Part shown: positions 42,620-45,618 of the stretch, piece by piece
Position numbering within the stretch: position 1 is the stretch's first letter
Layout of the letters: each line of letters begins with the position of its first letter
Origin: Myxococcales bacterium
GTDB lineage: Bacteria; Myxococcota; Bradymonadia; UBA7976; UBA1532
Length of the DNA: 45,618 nt
Reading direction: 5' to 3'
NCBI GenBank assembly: GCA_020633515.1
Contig: JACKDM010000040.1
Coordinates: 1 to 45,618, forward strand
Notes under the pieces: generated by a model
What the model saw: only the letters and a program-made list of their open reading frames with translations
What the model was told of the DNA's origin: nothing
Database searches by the model: none
Made by a program: the position numbers and the translations under genes

Positions 42620-44358
42620 GCTGGTCGCCGCTCACCGCCATCCGCCTCTACACCGCCACCGCCGGGCTCGCGGCCATCGCGCTCACCGTCTGGCTCGTGC
42701 CGCTGCTCGCCGGTCGCCACGCCCCCGGCGCCGACTGGCAGCTCGGCTACGCGCTCGTCACCGGCGCCACCACCCTCATCGGCGTCTGGCGCATCGGCGC
42801 GCTGCTCGCGACCCTGCCCGCGCAGCCGACCGCCGACCCCCACCACCGCCGCCTCGCCCACGACTTCCCCGTCCGCCTCGCCCGCAGCGCCTTCGTCGGC
42901 GCCGTGCTCTGCGGCGTCGGCACCGGCGCTTGGCTCGCCCACCGCGGCCAGCCGCTCGGCGCCGCCATCGCCACCGGCGCCATCACCTACGTCGTCGCGC
43001 TGTTGCCCGTGCTCGGCCTCTACCTCGTCACCCGCCGCCTCCTGCGCGCCCACGCCGCCGGCCCCCCCGGTTCGGGCCCCGTCCTGGGTCTGCGCCAGCC
43101 CGTCGCCGGCCGCCTCGCGCTCGCCGTGCAGATGCCCGTCGCCGTCTGCGCCGCCGGCCTGCTCCTCGTGCAGCAGAGCGGCGGTGAAGCCTACGGCCTC
43201 GACACCACCACCTACTTCGTCGAGCGCACCCGCACCCTGCAGCGCCGCCTCGCCGCCCGCCTCCCCGACGACGCCGCCCGCGCCGCGCTCACCGCCGCGC
43301 TGCCCGCCGCCCGCCGCGGCAACGACCCCCCGACCGACATAGACCCCGCGCTCGCGCTCGGCTGGCTGCCCTTCACCCTCTTCGGCGCCCTGCTCGCGCT
43401 CACCGCGATCGGCGCCCGCCGCCTCGCCGAAGCCGCCACCGACGACCTCGACGCGATCGGCGACGCGCTGCGCCGCATCGACGAAGACGAACCCCCGCCC
43501 CCACCGCCCGTCGCGCTGCGCGAGACCGCCGCCGTCGCCGCCGCCTTGCAGCGCACCCTGCACGGCCTCGCCGCCCAACGCGCCGCGCTCCGCCGCGCCG
43601 CCGCCGAGCGCCGCAAGGCCGACGCCGCCAAGGCCCGCTTCCTCGCCCACCTCAGCCACGAGCTCAAGAGCCCGCTCAACTCGATCCTCGGCTTCGCCGA
43701 GCTGCTCCTCGCCGAGATCGACGGCCCGCTCGAAGACCGCCAGCGCACCCGCCTCGGCATCCTCTGGCGCAGCGGCGAGTCGCTGTTGCGCTTCATCCTC
43801 GCGCTGCTCGACCTCAGCCGCCTCGAAGGCCTGCGCGACCCTGCCGCCGCCGCGGTGCGCATCACCGGCTTCACCCCCTCGCCCAACCGCCTCGACGACC
43901 TCGCCCGCGTGCTCGCCACCCAGCTCCGCCCCGACCCGCTCGCGCTCGCCGCGGTCACCATCACCCCCGCCCCGCCCCCCGCCGGCGAGCCCCCCCGCGC
44001 CCGCTTCGACCCGGTGCACACCGCCCGCGCGCTCTACCTCGCCGCCGGCGGCCTGCTCGACGCGCTCGAAGCCGGCGAGGTCGAGATCGCGCTCGCCCAC
44101 CGCGACGGCGTCTTCGAATGCCGGATCCGCGTCATCGCCGCCGACGGCGAAGTGAGCGAACGCCCCGCCCTCGTCGAGCGCTGGCGCCGCGCCGACGCCG
44201 ACGCCCGCGACCCCGAGCGCGCCGCCGCCGCCGACCTCCGCGGCGCCCCGATCCTGCTCCTGCACCGCCTCTGCGCCGTGCAGGGCGGCGCCGTCGCGCT
44301 CACCCGCCTCGAACCCTGGCCCGAGCTCGTGCTCACCCTCCCCGTCGAAGCCACCTGA
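42616..44358 (+). CDS. Histidine kinase-like membrane protein with degenerate ATPase domain
   Basis: 580 residues. About five or six membrane helices (roughly 8-30, 42-65, 92-112, 116-140, 172-190, 250-272) with a loop around 195-245, a HAMP-like segment, a coiled coil and a HisKA domain. The H box is normal: HLSHELKSPLNSILGF, His348 (codon CAC, 43657-43659). The C-terminal region still has the outline of a HATPase, but the N box is ARALYLAAGGLLDAL without Asn, no DxGxG box is present, and the G2 region reads LRGAPILLLHRLCAVQGG instead of GxGLGL. It probably cannot bind ATP and could be phosphorylated by the upstream kinase. The start overlaps the upstream stop (ATGA). Confidence 0.9.
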   Translation: MSWSPLTAIRLYTATAGLAAIALTVWLVPLLAGRHAPGADWQLGYALVTGATTLIGVWRIGALLATLPAQPTADPHHRRLAHDFPVRLARSAFVGAVLCGVGTGAWLAHRGQPLGAAIATGAITYVVALLPVLGLYLVTRRLLRAHAAGPPGSGPVLGLRQPVAGRLALAVQMPVAVCAAGLLLVQQSGGEAYGLDTTTYFVERTRTLQRRLAARLPDDAARAALTAALPAARRGNDPPTDIDPALALGWLPFTLFGALLALTAIGARRLAEAATDDLDAIGDALRRIDEDEPPPPPPVALRETAAVAAALQRTLHGLAAQRAALRRAAAERRKADAAKARFLAHLSHELKSPLNSILGFAELLLAEIDGPLEDRQRTRLGILWRSGESLLRFILALLDLSRLEGLRDPAAAAVRITGFTPSPNRLDDLARVLATQLRPDPLALAAVTITPAPPPAGEPPRARFDPVHTARALYLAAGGLLDALEAGEVEIALAHRDGVFECRIRVIAADGEVSERPALVERWRRADADARDPERAAAADLRGAPILLLHRLCAVQGGAVALTRLEPWPELVLTLPVEAT

Positions 44359-44360
44359 CC

Positions 44361-45230
44361 ATGCGCCGCACCCTCCGCCACTGGCTCGAAGTCTCCCGCC
44401 CCGGCCTCTGGTTCCCCACCATCTGGCTCTACGCGCTCCCCCTCGCCGGCCGCCACCTGCTCGACAGCCCCCGCTTCTGGATCGGCCTCGCCTTCGTCAC
44501 CTTCCCCCTCAACTTCGTCCTCTACGGCTGGAACGACATCGCCGACGCCGACATCGACCGCCACAACCCCCGCAAGGGCAACCTGCTCTTCGGCGCCCGC
44601 GCCACCGACGCCGAGCTCGCCCGCCTCCCCCGCGCGCTCGTCGCCGTCGGCCTGCTCGCCGCGCTCCCCCTCGTCCTGCTCGACGGCCCCCGCATGGCCG
44701 CGCTGCTCGCCGCCATCGCCGCCGTGCTCTGGCTCTACAACCGCCGCCCCCACGGCCTGCGCAGCCACCCCCCGCTCGAGCTCTGCTGCCAGTTCGGCTA
44801 CCTCCTCGTCGTGCCCCTCAGCGCCTGGCTCAACGCGCTGCCCCTGCCCCCCGCGCCCACCGCGGCCTACCTCGCGCTCTTCGCGATCCAGTCGCACCTC
44901 ATGGGCGAGGTGATGGACATCGACCCCGACCGCGCCACCGGCCGCCGCACCACCGCGACCGTCATCGGCGCCCGCAACACCAAGCTCGTCATCATCGGCG
45001 TCGTCGCCGCCGAGGTCGCGATGCTCTTCTTCGTCTTCGGCGACCCCTGGTTCGGCGGCGCGCTCGCGCTCTTCCTCGCCTGGCTCGTGCTCGACGTCGC
45101 CGTGCTCTTCCGCGGCCGCGCCTACACCCTCGCGCAGATGAAGCTCTTCGCCGTGCTCACCAACCTCGTCGCCGTCGCGAGCATGCTCTACGTCTGGTGG
45201 AGCGGCTGCCTCCTCCACCTCCCCCCCTGA
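44361..45230 (+). CDS. UbiA-family prenyltransferase
   Basis: 289 residues with about eight or nine membrane helices. Transfers a polyprenyl group to an acceptor in the membrane. The two Mg-diphosphate motifs are present: NDIADADID (Asn58 to Asp66) and DIDPDRATGRRT (Asp186, Asp188, Asp190). Between them YNRRPHGLRSHPP is a typical conserved loop. The pattern resembles the lycopene elongase / bacteriochlorophyll and carotenoid prenylation branch more than UbiA or MenA, but the acceptor is unknown. The ATG lies 2 bases after the kinase stop, so it belongs to the same transcription unit. An ATG is used without an obvious ribosome binding site. Confidence 0.9.
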   Translation: MRRTLRHWLEVSRPGLWFPTIWLYALPLAGRHLLDSPRFWIGLAFVTFPLNFVLYGWNDIADADIDRHNPRKGNLLFGARATDAELARLPRALVAVGLLAALPLVLLDGPRMAALLAAIAAVLWLYNRRPHGLRSHPPLELCCQFGYLLVVPLSAWLNALPLPPAPTAAYLALFAIQSHLMGEVMDIDPDRATGRRTTATVIGARNTKLVIIGVVAAEVAMLFFVFGDPWFGGALALFLAWLVLDVAVLFRGRAYTLAQMKLFAVLTNLVAVASMLYVWWSGCLLHLPP

Positions 45231-45235
45231 CCCCG

Positions 45236-45264
45236 TTGCGCGCGATCGGCCGCCCTGCCATCGT
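45236..45264 (+). promoter_or_regulatory. Predicted leaderless promoter of mpl
   Basis: TTGCGC (45236-45241), a 17-base spacer and CATCGT (45259-45264) lie 6 bases before the mpl ATG. Transcription would start at or beside the A of the ATG. Confidence 0.45.
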
Positions 45265-45270
45265 CTGCCC

Positions 45271-45618
45271 ATGACCAAACCCCACCAGCCCTGGTACATC
45301 CGCCGCCCGATGCCCGATCGGGTCGAACGCATCCACCTCATCGGCATCGCCGGCGCCGGCATGGGTTCGTTCGCGTGCATGCTGCAAGAGGCCGGCTACA
45401 CCGTGCGGGGCAGTGACCGCGGCGTCTACCCCCCGATGAGCGACGTGCTGCGCGCGCGTGAGATCGAGTGGATGGAAGGCTTCGACGCGAGCCACCTCGA
45501 CTGGGGCCCCGACCTCGTCGTCGTCGGCAACGTCTGCCGCCGCGACAACCCCGAGTCGGTCGCCGCCGAGGCCCGTGGCATCGCCGCCGTCTCGATGCCA
45601 CAGGCGCTCTCCGATCTC
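45271..45618 (+). CDS. mpl: UDP-N-acetylmuramate:L-Ala-gamma-D-Glu-meso-DAP ligase Mpl, 3' end missing
   Basis: Murein peptide ligase that reattaches recycled tripeptide to UDP-MurNAc. Only the first 116 codons are in the window. The N-terminal UDP-binding Rossmann motif HLIGIAGAGMGSFACML (residues about 21-37) is followed by GSDRGVYPPMSDVL, whose VYPPMS distinguishes Mpl from MurC, and by DLVVVGN near residue 85, also typical. There is no ribosome binding site before the ATG, and a promoter-like pair ends 6 bases upstream, so translation is probably leaderless. It is unrelated in function to the preceding UbiA gene. Confidence 0.9.
   Translation, partial: MTKPHQPWYIRRPMPDRVERIHLIGIAGAGMGSFACMLQEAGYTVRGSDRGVYPPMSDVLRAREIEWMEGFDASHLDWGPDLVVVGNVCRRDNPESVAAEARGIAAVSMPQALSDL

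Overview
This window is very GC-rich DNA with almost no non-coding space. It is most likely from a member of the Myxococcota (the former delta-proteobacteria), though I cannot resolve it below phylum. The evidence is the combination of an MglA-type GTPase, a lipoprotein with nine MopE-type repeats, several secreted proteins with thrombospondin type 3 (TSP3) calcium-binding repeats, a MoxR/vWA cassette, a caspase-like CHAT gene remnant, a membrane-anchored EHD-type dynamin and many histidine kinases. No rRNA, tRNA, CRISPR array, phage gene or transposase was seen.

Layout. Positions 1-3630 (minus strand) hold the start of a division and cell-wall (dcw) cluster, mraZ-rsmH-ftsL-ftsI, behind a sigma70-like promoter and a three-repeat MraZ operator. 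Next come a GGATCC-rich non-coding repeat zone (about 3760-4050), a small membrane protein, nhaA and a YbiT-type ABC-F ATPase. Positions 7584-14341 hold a MopE-repeat lipoprotein, a DUF4139-type lipoprotein with an inserted OmpA-like segment, a badly frameshifted CHAT/TIR-like gene and a periplasmic gamma-glutamyltransferase. Positions 14446-22270 hold small membrane and zinc-ribbon proteins, a dynamin-like GTPase followed by a membrane pentapeptide-repeat protein, a sodium:solute symporter, a YjbQ protein, an acyltransferase and a SEC-C protein. Positions 22368-28763 hold two divergent TSP3-repeat envelope proteins: a giant NIDO-TSP3 surface protein broken by frameshifts, and an intact OmpA-family protein.

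Positions 29109-33886 (minus strand) are a tight four-gene operon: a small unknown protein, a MoxR-type AAA+ ATPase, a second unknown protein with beta-rich C-terminal repeats, and a protein joining a zinc-metallopeptidase-like domain to a vWA domain. It resembles the MoxR-vWA-beta-propeller ternary systems. Positions 34081-38540 carry a glycine-rich RRM protein, a zinc-ribbon membrane protein, an MglA-family GTPase coupled to a sensor kinase, and thiL. Positions 38540-44358 are an overlapping chain of two CNNM/CorC-type proteins and two membrane histidine kinases. The window ends with a UbiA prenyltransferase and the start of mpl (peptidoglycan recycling).

Most notable observation: the two adjacent, start-stop-overlapping histidine kinases at 40820-44358 have complementary defects. 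The first has an apparently intact ATP-binding domain, but its phospho-acceptor histidine is tyrosine. The second keeps the phospho-acceptor histidine but has lost the N and G boxes of the ATPase domain. This suggests an obligate two-gene kinase in which one partner phosphorylates the other. Other items are possible non-AUG starts for rsmH (ATC) and thiL (CTG), recurring leaderless-type promoter motifs, and two islands of dense frameshifts.
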